10,065 nt of DNA. Source: Tardiphaga sp. GTDB lineage: Bacteria > Pseudomonadota > Alphaproteobacteria > Rhizobiales > Xanthobacteraceae. Shown here piece by piece: positions 1-6,177 of this stretch (within the stretch, counting starts at the first letter, position 1; each line of letters begins with the position of its first letter). Both the position numbers and the translations under genes were made by a program. The notes under the pieces are model-generated. The model saw only the letters and a list, made by a program, of their open reading frames with translations. It ran no database searches and was not told the origin of the DNA. The stretch covers positions 1 through 10,065 of the forward strand of contig JAQGJY010000375.1 of assembly GCA_028290325.1 (NCBI GenBank). Reading direction: 5' to 3'.

Positions 1-599
1 GCCGCCGCGCCGAGCGGGCTTTCATTGAGGCGCTTGCGCGCATCCTGAAAGCGGCCGCGATCCCGCGCCGCCATTTCGACATAGGCCATCAGATGGTGGC
101 CGAACGTCACCGGCTGGGCGGTTTGCAAATGCGTGAAGCCCGGCATCACCGTGCCGGCATGCTCCAGCGCGCGGCTCGCCAGCGCATGCTGATAGGCCGC
201 CAATCCGGCGTCGATCTGGTCCAGCGTGTCGCGAACATAAAGCCGAAAATCGGTCGCGACCTGATCGTTGCGCGAGCGCGCCGTATGCAGCCGCCCGGCG
301 GCCGGGCCGATCAGATCGGTGAGCCGGCTTTCGACGTTCATGTGAATGTCTTCGAGCGCGCGCTTGAAGGTGAAGCTGCCGCTTTGGATCTCTGACAAAA
401 TCGTGTCTAGACCGGCCGCGATATTGTCCGCATCACCGGCTGTGATAATGCCTTGCGCGGTCAGCATCGCCGCATGGGCCTTGGACGCCGCGATGTCCTG
501 GGCATAAAGATGGCGATCGACATCGATCGAGACGTTGATCTCTTCCATGATGGCGTCGGGGCTCTGGTCGAACCGGCCGCCCCACATCGTATTGCTCAT
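1..599 (-). CDS. argH: Argininosuccinate lyase, N-terminal part (cut by window edge)
   Basis: Catalyses the last step of arginine synthesis, splitting argininosuccinate into arginine and fumarate in the cytoplasm. Reading the minus strand from the ATG at 599-597 gives 199 residues with no stop before the edge; the family is about 460-470 residues, so roughly 43% is present. It opens with MSNTMWGGRF, the usual ArgH start. The family motif TARSRNDQ lies at residues 106-113, and MPGFTHLQTAQP at about 152-163 carries the His of the conserved THLQ block. The lyase signature loop (GSSxMPxKxNP) would lie outside the window. A purine-rich AAGAGAAG about 9 bases upstream fits a ribosome site. The gene is divergent from tlpA across 60 bp, the arrangement known from Bradyrhizobium. 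Identification is secure; only the C-terminal part is unseen. Confidence 0.96.
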   Translation of the reverse strand, partial: MSNTMWGGRFDQSPDAIMEEINVSIDVDRHLYAQDIAASKAHAAMLTAQGIITAGDADNIAAGLDTILSEIQSGSFTFKRALEDIHMNVESRLTDLIGPAAGRLHTARSRNDQVATDFRLYVRDTLDQIDAGLAAYQHALASRALEHAGTVMPGFTHLQTAQPVTFGHHLMAYVEMAARDRGRFQDARKRLNESPLGAA

Positions 600-659
600 A
601 TCGCGCTTCTCTTGAATGCCGCTGAATTTCCGCCCCTGCTTAACTGGTTACGCCCCCGA

Positions 660-1319
660 ATGACAAACGATATGCCCGCCGCGCCCGCCCCCCGCTCCTC
701 CCGCCGGCGCTATGTGCTTGGCGCGGTCGCCGCCGGCGCGGTACTGGGCTATCTCGGCGTCGCCGCGTGGCAGGACGCGCCGAAGCTGGCGACGGGGCCC
801 TGTTCAGCGGCGGTCGCCACCGCGAAACGACTTTCGCCGCAGTTCACGGGCGAGGTCGCGGCGCTGACCGCCGCAAGCAAGCCGCTGCAAATTCCCGATC
901 TTGCCTTCGACGACGGCAGCGGCACGGCGAAGAAGCTCTCGGATTTTCGCGGCAAGACGGTGCTTCTGAACCTGTGGGCGACCTGGTGCGTGCCGTGTCG
1001 CAAGGAAATGCCGGCGCTGAACAATTTGCAGGCGAAGCTCGGCGGCGACGCATTTCAGGTCGTCGCCGTCAATATCGACACCCGCGACGCGGACAAGCCG
1101 AAGGCGTTTCTGGCCGACGGCAACCTGACGGCGCTGGCTTATTTCACCGACAAGAGCGCCAAGGTGTTTCAGGATTTGAAGGGCGTCGGCCGTGCGTTAG
1201 GGATGCCGACGTCGGTTCTGATCGACGCCAAGGGTTGCGAGATCGCCACCATCGCCGGCCCCGCCGAATGGGATAGCCCGGACGCGGTCAGATTGATCGA
1301 AGCCGCGCTAAAGAATTAG
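660..1319 (+). CDS. tlpA: TlpA, membrane-anchored periplasmic thiol:disulfide thioredoxin
   Basis: Thioredoxin-like reductase acting on the periplasmic side of the inner membrane. In Bradyrhizobium TlpA reduces the copper-site cysteines of ScoI and CoxB during assembly of aa3 cytochrome oxidase. From the ATG at 660 the protein has 219 residues: an Arg-rich stretch (12-17), one signal-anchor helix (about 19-37), then the thioredoxin fold. The active site WCVPC gives Cys110 and Cys113, and GMPTS at 181-185 holds the cis-Pro (183). Cys48 and Cys193 match the extra structural disulfide described for Bradyrhizobium TlpA. The reading frame is open further upstream, but that part antisenses argH, so 660 was chosen; a second ATG at 672 would cost only four residues. 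No clear Shine-Dalgarno is seen before either. Confidence 0.94.
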   Translation: MTNDMPAAPAPRSSRRRYVLGAVAAGAVLGYLGVAAWQDAPKLATGPCSAAVATAKRLSPQFTGEVAALTAASKPLQIPDLAFDDGSGTAKKLSDFRGKTVLLNLWATWCVPCRKEMPALNNLQAKLGGDAFQVVAVNIDTRDADKPKAFLADGNLTALAYFTDKSAKVFQDLKGVGRALGMPTSVLIDAKGCEIATIAGPAEWDSPDAVRLIEAALKN

Positions 1320-1452
1320 GCCAGAGCTCCAAAGAGCCGCGCTCCGCAACGCAAAACATTTCGCGCCCATGTCGGTTGGCAGCGCCACCGCGCGTCTTCA
1401 AGATGCTGCGCAAGCGACCCTGCACCTATCGACGCAATCGACGGAGATGACG

Positions 1453-2082
1453 ATGAAGCTTTATTACGCGAAGGTTCTCAATCCCCGGAAGGTCTGCGCC
1501 GTCGCGCAATACCTGAATTCGCCGGTTGAATATGTGTACGTCAACCTCGGCCGAGGCGAGACCGCGTCGCCGGAATTCCTCAAGGTCAATCCGAACGGCA
1601 AGGTGCCAGTGCTGACGGATGGCGATCTGACGCTATGGGAATCCGACGCGATCATCTGCCATCTCGCGCGCAAGGCCGGCTCCAATCTGTGGCCGGCGGA
1701 CGACGCCGACAAGATCGAGGTCCTGCGCTGGTCGAGTTGGAACGCGAATCATTTCACCCGCGCCACCGGCGCGCTGTATTTCGAGCATGTCATCAAATCA
1801 ATGTTCGGGATGGGCGACCCGGACCCGGCCGAAGTCGATCCGGCGATGGCGGACTTTCACAAGTTCGCCCGTGTGCTCGACGATCATCTGACCGGCCGCC
1901 AATTTCTCATCGGCGATGACCTGAGCGTCGCCGATTTCGCCGTCGCGGTATCGCTGCCTTATGCCGGGCAGATGAAACTGCCACTCGGCGATTATCCGCA
2001 GATCGCGCGTTGGCACGACCGGCTCAACGAACTGCCGGCGTGGCGCAATCCGTTCCCGCCGTCACCCGCGAAAGCCGCCTAA
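1453..2082 (+). CDS. Glutathione S-transferase family protein
   Basis: Cytosolic GST fold of 209 residues, the usual family length. The N-terminal thioredoxin-like domain (about 1-78) carries VNPNGKVPVL at 45-54 with the cis-Pro at 52, and Glu63-Ser64, which bind the glutathione gamma-glutamyl group. The helical domain follows, with an N-capping box SVAD at 158-161 in a FLIGDDLSVADF context. At the position where beta-class enzymes keep a catalytic Cys or Ser there is LNPRK (9-13), so the catalytic residue is not obvious and conjugation activity is uncertain. GGAG at 1443-1446 sits 6 bases before the ATG at 1453; an ATG at 1447 is too close to it, and a longer frame from 1369 has low-complexity, non-family residues. 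It lies 127 bp after tlpA in the same direction, perhaps independently expressed. Substrate unknown. Confidence 0.9.
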   Translation: MKLYYAKVLNPRKVCAVAQYLNSPVEYVYVNLGRGETASPEFLKVNPNGKVPVLTDGDLTLWESDAIICHLARKAGSNLWPADDADKIEVLRWSSWNANHFTRATGALYFEHVIKSMFGMGDPDPAEVDPAMADFHKFARVLDDHLTGRQFLIGDDLSVADFAVAVSLPYAGQMKLPLGDYPQIARWHDRLNELPAWRNPFPPSPAKAA

Positions 2083-2103
2083 TCGATCGACCGGCGTACG
2101 CGG

Positions 2104-2124
2104 CCACCCGCTTTCGCGGATGGT
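2104..2124. terminator. Hairpin between convergent genes, possible bidirectional terminator
   Basis: CCGC (2108-2111) pairs with GCGG (2116-2119) around a TTTC loop. After one C/A mismatch the stem continues with CCA pairing TGG, and a G-T wobble can close it at 2103/2124. It sits in the 59 bp between the stop of the GST and the stop of the convergent small gene. There is no T-run on either side, so a rho-independent role is only suggested by position. Confidence 0.3.
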
Positions 2125-2141
2125 GACGGTCTCGTCTGGCA

Positions 2142-2342
2142 TTACGCCGAGACGTCGACCTTGCCGCCGACGCCGGCGGGCACGTTCGTCAGCGGATTGC
2201 TGTTTTGAATCGCATCGCCGAGCAGCGTCATCACGGCCGAGCGCTCCGCGTCCGCGCTTGTCTTGATGAGTGCCTGTGCGACCTGCATCTGCGCCGCGCC
2301 AGCTTTCGCGCCGAGCGCCGAGGCCACCAACGTCATATCCAT
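2142..2342 (-). CDS. Small YjfB-type putative motility protein
   Basis: A 66-residue protein without signal peptide or membrane segment. It starts MDMTLVASALG, has an Ala/Gln-rich helical middle (residues about 5-48, with QMQVAQALIKTSADAE) and ends GGKVDVSA. A start with MD, a short amphipathic helix and an ending of the form G..(I/V)DV.A is the pattern of the YjfB_motility family, named after a small Bacillus protein assigned to motility regulons. The function in alphaproteobacteria is not established. GGAG lies 8 bases upstream of the ATG at 2342, which supports real translation. It points the same way as the dehydrogenase gene 104 bp upstream but has its own leader. No flagellar genes are visible here, so the motility link rests on the family name only. 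Confidence 0.65.
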   Translation of the reverse strand: MDMTLVASALGAKAGAAQMQVAQALIKTSADAERSAVMTLLGDAIQNSNPLTNVPAGVGGKVDVSA

Positions 2343-2446
2343 ACGCGATACTCCAACTGCGTGGCAGGATAGGCGAGGAATCTTAACGGGCTTTTATGGA
2401 TTTGGTGACGTTTCGACGCATGTCGCGACCACGTCCAAACGTGAGA

Positions 2447-3328
2447 TTATCGCGTTGGGACCGGCTTCTCACCGCGATAATCGTAGAATCCGCGCTGCGT
2501 CTTGCGGCCGAGCCAGCCGGCCTCGACATACTTCACCAGCAGCGGACAGGGGCGATATTTCGAGTCCGCGAGCCCCTCGTGCAGCGCCTGCATGATCGAC
2601 AGGCAGGTATCCAGGCCGATGAAATCGGCCAATTCGAGCGGGCCCATCGGGTGATGGGCGCCGAGCTTCATCGCGGCATCGATCGCCTCGACGTTACCGA
2701 CGCCTTCATACAGCGTGTAGATCGCCTCGTTGATCATCGGCAACAGAATGCGATTGACGATGAACGCCGGGAAATCCTCGGAGACGGCGATCTGCTTGCC
2801 GAGCTTGGTGACGAAATCCTTCGCCGCGTCGAAAGTCGCATCATCCGTCGCGATGCCGCGAATGAGTTCGACCAGCTCCATCAGCGGCACCGGATTCATG
2901 AAGTGAATGCCGATGAAACGCTCCGGGCGATCGGTCGTGGCGGCGAGCCGCGTGATCGACATCGAGGAGGTGTTGGAGGCAACGATCGCCTCAGGCTTCA
3001 ACACCGCGCAGAGGTCGTGGAAAATCTTGCGTTTGATTTCTTCTTTTTCAACGGCGGTCTCGATCACGAGATCGCAATCCGCGAGGCCGTCGAGCCGGTC
3101 GGACGATCTGATGCGGCCGAGCGCCTGTTGTCGGACGTCCTCGGTGATCAGATTTTTCGACACCTGCCGCGACAGGTTGCCGTTGATCGTCGCCATCGCC
3201 GATTTCAGCCGGTCGGCCGACACGTCATTCAGCACCACGTCGAAACCACCGAGCGCCGCCACATGAGCGATGCCGTTGCCCATCTGACCTGAACCGATCA
3301 CGCCGACTGTCTTGATCATCACCGTCAT
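2447..3328 (-). CDS. hbdA: 3-hydroxybutyryl-CoA / 3-hydroxyacyl-CoA dehydrogenase
   Basis: Oxidises (S)-3-hydroxyacyl-CoA to 3-oxoacyl-CoA with NAD(P); used in beta-oxidation and in butyrate, PHB or aromatic-degradation routes. The 293 residues are the normal length of the single-function Hbd/PaaH type. The NAD-binding GSGQMG lies at 12-17, near the N-terminus. The catalytic set can be placed by the family's spacing: Ser121 in ASNTSS, His142 in IHFMNPVP, Glu154 in ELVEL, Asn192 in VNR. The C-terminal helical domain begins about 190 and includes HHPMGPLELADFIGLD. The start at 3328 follows a GAGAG sequence; a Met three residues in (MIK) is an alternative. It lies 95 bp downstream of etfA on the same strand, so electron-transfer flavoprotein and dehydrogenase are neighbours as in other members of this family of bacteria. 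Chain-length preference cannot be read. Confidence 0.94.
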   Translation of the reverse strand: MTVMIKTVGVIGSGQMGNGIAHVAALGGFDVVLNDVSADRLKSAMATINGNLSRQVSKNLITEDVRQQALGRIRSSDRLDGLADCDLVIETAVEKEEIKRKIFHDLCAVLKPEAIVASNTSSMSITRLAATTDRPERFIGIHFMNPVPLMELVELIRGIATDDATFDAAKDFVTKLGKQIAVSEDFPAFIVNRILLPMINEAIYTLYEGVGNVEAIDAAMKLGAHHPMGPLELADFIGLDTCLSIMQALHEGLADSKYRPCPLLVKYVEAGWLGRKTQRGFYDYRGEKPVPTR

Positions 3329-3381
3329 CTTGCTCTCATCGGGCCAGCGCCATCGCGTCCCGCCGCATTATCGCATAAATA

Positions 3382-3410
3382 CCGGCCCGGATCGTTAAGC
3401 CCCGGACCGG
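3382..3410 (-). terminator. Hairpin after etfA, weak terminator or attenuator
   Basis: CCGGCCCGG (3382-3390) and CCGGACCGG (3402-3410) form a nine-position stem with one central mismatch and an 11-base loop. Read on the minus strand it lies just after the etfA stop and is followed by TATTTAT, a poor U-rich tail. It could end or dampen etfBA transcription before the dehydrogenase gene. The mismatch and weak tail keep this tentative. Confidence 0.4.
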
Positions 3411-3423
3411 CGGGTTGGTAGGG

Positions 3424-4356
3424 TTATTTCAGTGCCTCGGTCAATTCCGGCACGGCCTGATAGAGATCGGCGACCAGCCCGTAATCGGCCACCTGGAAGA
3501 TCGGCGCGTCCTCGTCCTTGTTGATCGCGACGATCACCTTGGAGTCTTTCATGCCGGCCAGATGCTGGATCGCGCCGGAAATGCCGATCGCGATGTACAG
3601 TTCAGGCGCGACCACCTTGCCGGTCTGGCCGACCTGCCAGTCGTTCGGCGCGTAGCCCGCATCGACGGCGGCCCGCGAGGCGCCCACGCCGGCGCCGAGC
3701 TTGTCGGCGAGCGGCTCGATGTACTTCGTGAAGTTCTCGCGGCTCTGCATCGCGCGACCACCGGAGACGATGATCCTCGCCGAGGTCAACTCCGGACGAT
3801 CGCTCTTCGCCATGTCTTCGCTGACGAACGTCGAAAGACCGGGATTTTCGGCCGCTTTTGCGTCCTCGATCGCGGCACCGCCGCCTTCGCCCGCCGCAGC
3901 GAACGTGGAGGTGCGGACGGTGATGACTTTCTTGGCGTCCTTCGACTTCACCGTCTGGATCGCGTTGCCGGCATAGATCGGCCGTTCGAACGTATCGGGC
4001 GCCACGACCTTGATGATCTCCGAGATTTGCATCACGTCGAGCAACGCCGCGACGCGCGGCATCACGTTCTTGGAGCGCGTGGTGGCGGCCGCGATCAGCA
4101 CGTCGTAATTCGGCGCGAGCGACACGATCAAGGCGGCCAGCGGCTCGGCCAAATCGTAGGCATAGGAGGCGTCGTTCGCCAGCAGCACCTTGGTGACACC
4201 GGCGAGCTTCGCGGCGGCCTCCGCCGCCGGCCTCGCGTTTTCACCAGCGACGAGGATATGCACCTCGCCGCCGATTTCCGTCGCGGCGGTCAGCGCCTTG
4301 TTGGTGGAATCCTTGAGGGTGGCGTTGTCGTGGTCGGCAAGCAGTAATGTCGGCAT
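3424..4356 (-). CDS. etfA: Electron transfer flavoprotein alpha subunit
   Basis: FAD-carrying subunit of the ETF heterodimer, which takes electrons from acyl-CoA and related dehydrogenases and hands them to ETF:ubiquinone oxidoreductase. The 310 residues match the housekeeping (group I, mitochondrial-like) EtfA. The N-terminal nucleotide-binding-like domain spans about 1-185. The C-terminal FAD domain carries Ser227-Arg228, QTGK at 244-247 and the EtfA signature at 251-279, which runs from PELYIAIGISGAIQHL to VIVAIN. The start codon shares one base with the etfB stop (TAATG), so the two are probably translationally coupled in 1:1 ratio. There is no extra ferredoxin domain and no fix-type (FixB) N-terminal feature seen, so a nitrogen-fixation FixAB role is less likely. 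Confidence 0.96.
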   Translation of the reverse strand: MPTLLLADHDNATLKDSTNKALTAATEIGGEVHILVAGENARPAAEAAAKLAGVTKVLLANDASYAYDLAEPLAALIVSLAPNYDVLIAAATTRSKNVMPRVAALLDVMQISEIIKVVAPDTFERPIYAGNAIQTVKSKDAKKVITVRTSTFAAAGEGGGAAIEDAKAAENPGLSTFVSEDMAKSDRPELTSARIIVSGGRAMQSRENFTKYIEPLADKLGAGVGASRAAVDAGYAPNDWQVGQTGKVVAPELYIAIGISGAIQHLAGMKDSKVIVAINKDEDAPIFQVADYGLVADLYQAVPELTEALK

Positions 4357-5105
4357 TAGAGCACCCCAGCTTCGGTCTTGAGCTTCAACACCAGTTCGGC
4401 GACGTCCTTGACCTTGACGCCGGCCTTGCGGCCCGCCGGCTCGGAGGTCTTGATGATTTCCAGTCGCGGCGAAATATCGACGCCGTAATCGGCGGCGCTC
4501 TTGTCGGCGATCGGCTTCTTCTTTGCCTTCATGATGTTTGGCAGGCTGGCATAACGCGGCTCGTTGAGCCGCAGATCGGTGGTGACGATCGCCGGCCCCT
4601 TGAGCTTGACGGTCTGCAAACCGCCATCGACCTCGCGGGTTACGGTGACGTCGCCGCCGTCGACCACGACCTTGTTGGCGAAGGTCGCCTGCGACCAGCC
4701 AAGCAGCGCGGCCAGCATCTGGCCGGTCTGGTTGCAGTCGTCGTCGATCGCCTGCTTGCCAAGAATAACCAGACCCGGCTGTTCTTCATCGACGATGGCC
4801 TTGAGGATCTTGGCAACCGCGAGCGGCTCGACGAGTCCGTCGGCCTTCACGAGGATGCCGCGATCCGCGCCCATCGCCAGGCCGGTGCGGATGGTCTCGG
4901 CCGCCTGCGCCGGGCCGATCGAGACGACCACCACCTCGGTCGCCTTGCCGGCCTCTCTCAGGCGCAGGGCTTCCTCGACAGCGATTTCGTCGAAGGGGTT
5001 CATCGACATCTTGACGTTCGACAGCTCGACGCCGGAGCCGTCGCTCTTGACGCGAACCTTGACGTTGTAATCGACCACCCGCTTTACCGGCACCAGAACC
5101 TTCAT
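4356..5105 (-). CDS. etfB: Electron transfer flavoprotein beta subunit
   Basis: Partner of EtfA; binds AMP and docks on client dehydrogenases. It has 249 residues, the normal length. It opens MKVLVPVKRVVDYNVKVRVK, typical of EtfB, and has NPFDEIAVEEALRL at 36-49. The recognition-loop signature EPRYASLPNIMKAKKKP spans 182-198; Leu188 is the residue equivalent to the docking leucine of human ETFB, and Lys193 and Lys196 correspond to its methylated lysines. Its stop overlaps the etfA start. A purine-rich AAAGAAG is placed before the ATG at 5105, and a promoter-like sequence lies about 60 bp upstream, so etfB may begin its own transcript rather than depend on the adenosyltransferase gene 148 bp upstream. 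Confidence 0.96.
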   Translation of the reverse strand: MKVLVPVKRVVDYNVKVRVKSDGSGVELSNVKMSMNPFDEIAVEEALRLREAGKATEVVVVSIGPAQAAETIRTGLAMGADRGILVKADGLVEPLAVAKILKAIVDEEQPGLVILGKQAIDDDCNQTGQMLAALLGWSQATFANKVVVDGGDVTVTREVDGGLQTVKLKGPAIVTTDLRLNEPRYASLPNIMKAKKKPIADKSAADYGVDISPRLEIIKTSEPAGRKAGVKVKDVAELVLKLKTEAGVL

Positions 5106-5140
5106 CGATCTTCTTTCGTCATCAGAATGGGGTTGGGAAC

Positions 5141-5156
5141 AGCTAGAGTCTTAGCT
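5141..5156. promoter_or_regulatory. Perfect 5-bp inverted repeat in the etfB leader
   Basis: AGCTA (5141-5145) and TAGCT (5152-5156) flank GAGTCT. The repeat lies just downstream of the candidate etfB promoter, close to where transcription would start, so it could be a small operator or a hairpin at the transcript's 5' end. The arms are short and chance occurrence is quite possible. Confidence 0.25.
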
Positions 5157-5165
5157 TGGGCGCGG

Positions 5166-5194
5166 AACCTAATGGTCCGGCTATCCCCGGTCAA
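5166..5194 (-). promoter_or_regulatory. etfB: Candidate sigma-70-type promoter for etfBA
   Basis: On the minus strand TTGACC (5194-5189) is followed after exactly 17 bases by TAGGTT (5171-5166). The -35 box matches five of six consensus bases; the -10 box matches only three, including the leading TA and final T. A start about 7 bases on, near 5159, would give a leader of roughly 54 nucleotides to the etfB ATG. Found by eye, not by scoring. Confidence 0.45.
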
Positions 5195-5253
5195 CGCGGC
5201 AAACCGATTTTCGCTGCAAACCGCATGGTCTCGGAGGCGACCGCAGGGTTTTG

Positions 5254-5826
5254 CTATCGGTTCTGTCCTGGCACCCACAGCACATCACCCGCGCCGTTGT
5301 CGTTCACTGTCCGGCTTGCGACAAAGAGAAAGTCCGACAATCGGTTCAAATAGCGGATCGCGGCCTCGCTGACCGGCTCGTCGGGCTGGGCGGCGAGTTC
5401 CACGACCATCCGCTCAGCACGGCGACAGACCGTCCGGGCAACATGCAGATAAGCGGCGGCGGGCTTACCGCCGGGCAGCACGAAGGAATTCAGGGGAGCC
5501 AGTGGCGCGTTGAGCTGATCGATTTCGCTTTCAAGTCGATCCACCTGGCTCGACAGCACGCGCAGCCGTTCGGCTTTTCCGGCGCGTTGCGGCACCGCCA
5601 AATCGGCCCCGAGATCAAACAGATCGTTCTGAATGCGGCCGAGCATGGCATCGAGATCGGCGGCATTGGCGGTATGCAGTCGCACCGTGCCGAGCACGGC
5701 GTTGGTCTCATCGACGGTTCCGTAGGCCGCGACCCGCAGATCGTATTTCTGCCGGCGTTCGCCCGAGCCGAGCGCGGTTGAACCATCGTCGCCGGTGCGC
5801 GTGTAGATGCGGTTGAGAACAACCAT
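5254..5826 (-). CDS. pduO: ATP:cob(I)alamin adenosyltransferase, PduO type
   Basis: Transfers the adenosyl group of ATP to cob(I)alamin, making adenosylcobalamin for enzymes such as methylmalonyl-CoA mutase. It has 190 residues, the length of the single-domain PduO/MMAB type. Seen in order: the ATP-binding N-terminus TRTGDDGST (9-17), YGTVDETNAVLG (35-46), FVLPGG (115-120), RTVCRRAER (131-139) and NRLSDFLFVASR (161-172). Arg131, Arg135 and Arg136 correspond to the human MMAB arginines mutated in cblB disease. There is no C-terminal heme-binding PduO domain. It follows the HIG1 gene after 3 bases, with an excellent ribosome site inside that gene's end. The gene is unrelated in sequence to the CobA/CobO family although older annotations use cobO for both. 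Confidence 0.94.
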   Translation of the reverse strand: MVVLNRIYTRTGDDGSTALGSGERRQKYDLRVAAYGTVDETNAVLGTVRLHTANAADLDAMLGRIQNDLFDLGADLAVPQRAGKAERLRVLSSQVDRLESEIDQLNAPLAPLNSFVLPGGKPAAAYLHVARTVCRRAERMVVELAAQPDEPVSEAAIRYLNRLSDFLFVASRTVNDNGAGDVLWVPGQNR

Positions 5827-5829
5827 CGT

Positions 5830-6024
5830 TTACTTCCTTAACGCCCAGACCGTCACCATGGTGATGACGATGGCGACGAACTGCAAAACCACGCGCCAAC
5901 GCATCAGCGTCTGCGAGCGGTTCGGCGATCCGCCTTTCATCATGTTGAACAGGCCCATCAACAAGACGATCGCGACCGCGCCGGCCGCGATGGGCAACAC
6001 AATGTAACTTAATGTGGATGTCAT
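5830..6024 (-). CDS. HIG1-domain twin-transmembrane protein
   Basis: A 64-residue inner-membrane protein with two predicted helices, about 6-27 and 46-61, joined by a short basic loop containing GGSPNR. The segment SQTLMRWRVVLQ contains Gln38, Arg42, Arg44 and Gln48, an exact fit to the QX3RXRX3Q pattern of HIG1 (hypoxia-induced gene 1) domain proteins. Eukaryotic relatives such as Rcf1 act in cytochrome oxidase and respiratory supercomplex assembly; the bacterial versions are little studied. The frame is open to 6096, but residues before MTSTLSY look non-native and that Met is placed where such proteins start, so 6024 was chosen; the Shine-Dalgarno there is weak. It is the first gene of a same-strand run with the cobalamin adenosyltransferase, from which it is separated by 3 bases. 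Confidence 0.85.
   Translation of the reverse strand: MTSTLSYIVLPIAAGAVAIVLLMGLFNMMKGGSPNRSQTLMRWRVVLQFVAIVITMVTVWALRK
5833..5839 (-). promoter_or_regulatory. Strong ribosome binding site of the adenosyltransferase gene
   Basis: AAGGAAG on the minus strand lies 6 bases before the ATG at 5826. It is inside the last codons of the upstream HIG1 gene, whose stop TAA falls in the spacer. It fixes the adenosyltransferase start and implies coupled translation of the pair. Confidence 0.8.
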
Positions 6025-6177
6025 CGCCGCGATATAACATCGCAGTCGGCCCCGCGCTATCGCCCCGCCGCATGGCCGCGTTGTGAACACGGGCAAAACG
6101 TCACGCGCTTTGTTGCGTAACTGATCGATGCTAGATCAACTGCATTGAGTATCTGCTGGTTCTTGTCAGGGTGAAAC

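Noticed and set aside
2396..3292. A 298-codon open frame on the plus strand
   Set aside because: Antisense to the hydroxyacyl-CoA dehydrogenase, whose catalytic residues are all in place; this frame is Arg/His/Asp-rich without motifs.
3415..4347. A 310-codon open frame on the plus strand
   Set aside because: It is the antisense of etfA, which has strong family motifs. The translation is rich in Arg, His, Asp and Gly, typical of shadow frames in high-GC DNA.
3424..5105. The ETF pair considered as nitrogen-fixation FixBA
   Set aside because: No fixC or fixX nearby, and the EtfB recognition loop and EtfA signature match the housekeeping type linked to acyl-CoA dehydrogenases.
4347..5372. A 341-codon open frame on the plus strand
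   Set aside because: Antisense to etfB and its leader; no recognisable domain.
6122..6138. TGATC-7 bases-GATCA inverted repeat before the YihY-family gene, considered as an FNR/FixK box
   Set aside because: The FNR/FixK site is TTGAT-4 bases-ATCAA. The spacing here is wrong and one outer arm base does not match, so no oxygen-linked control is claimed.
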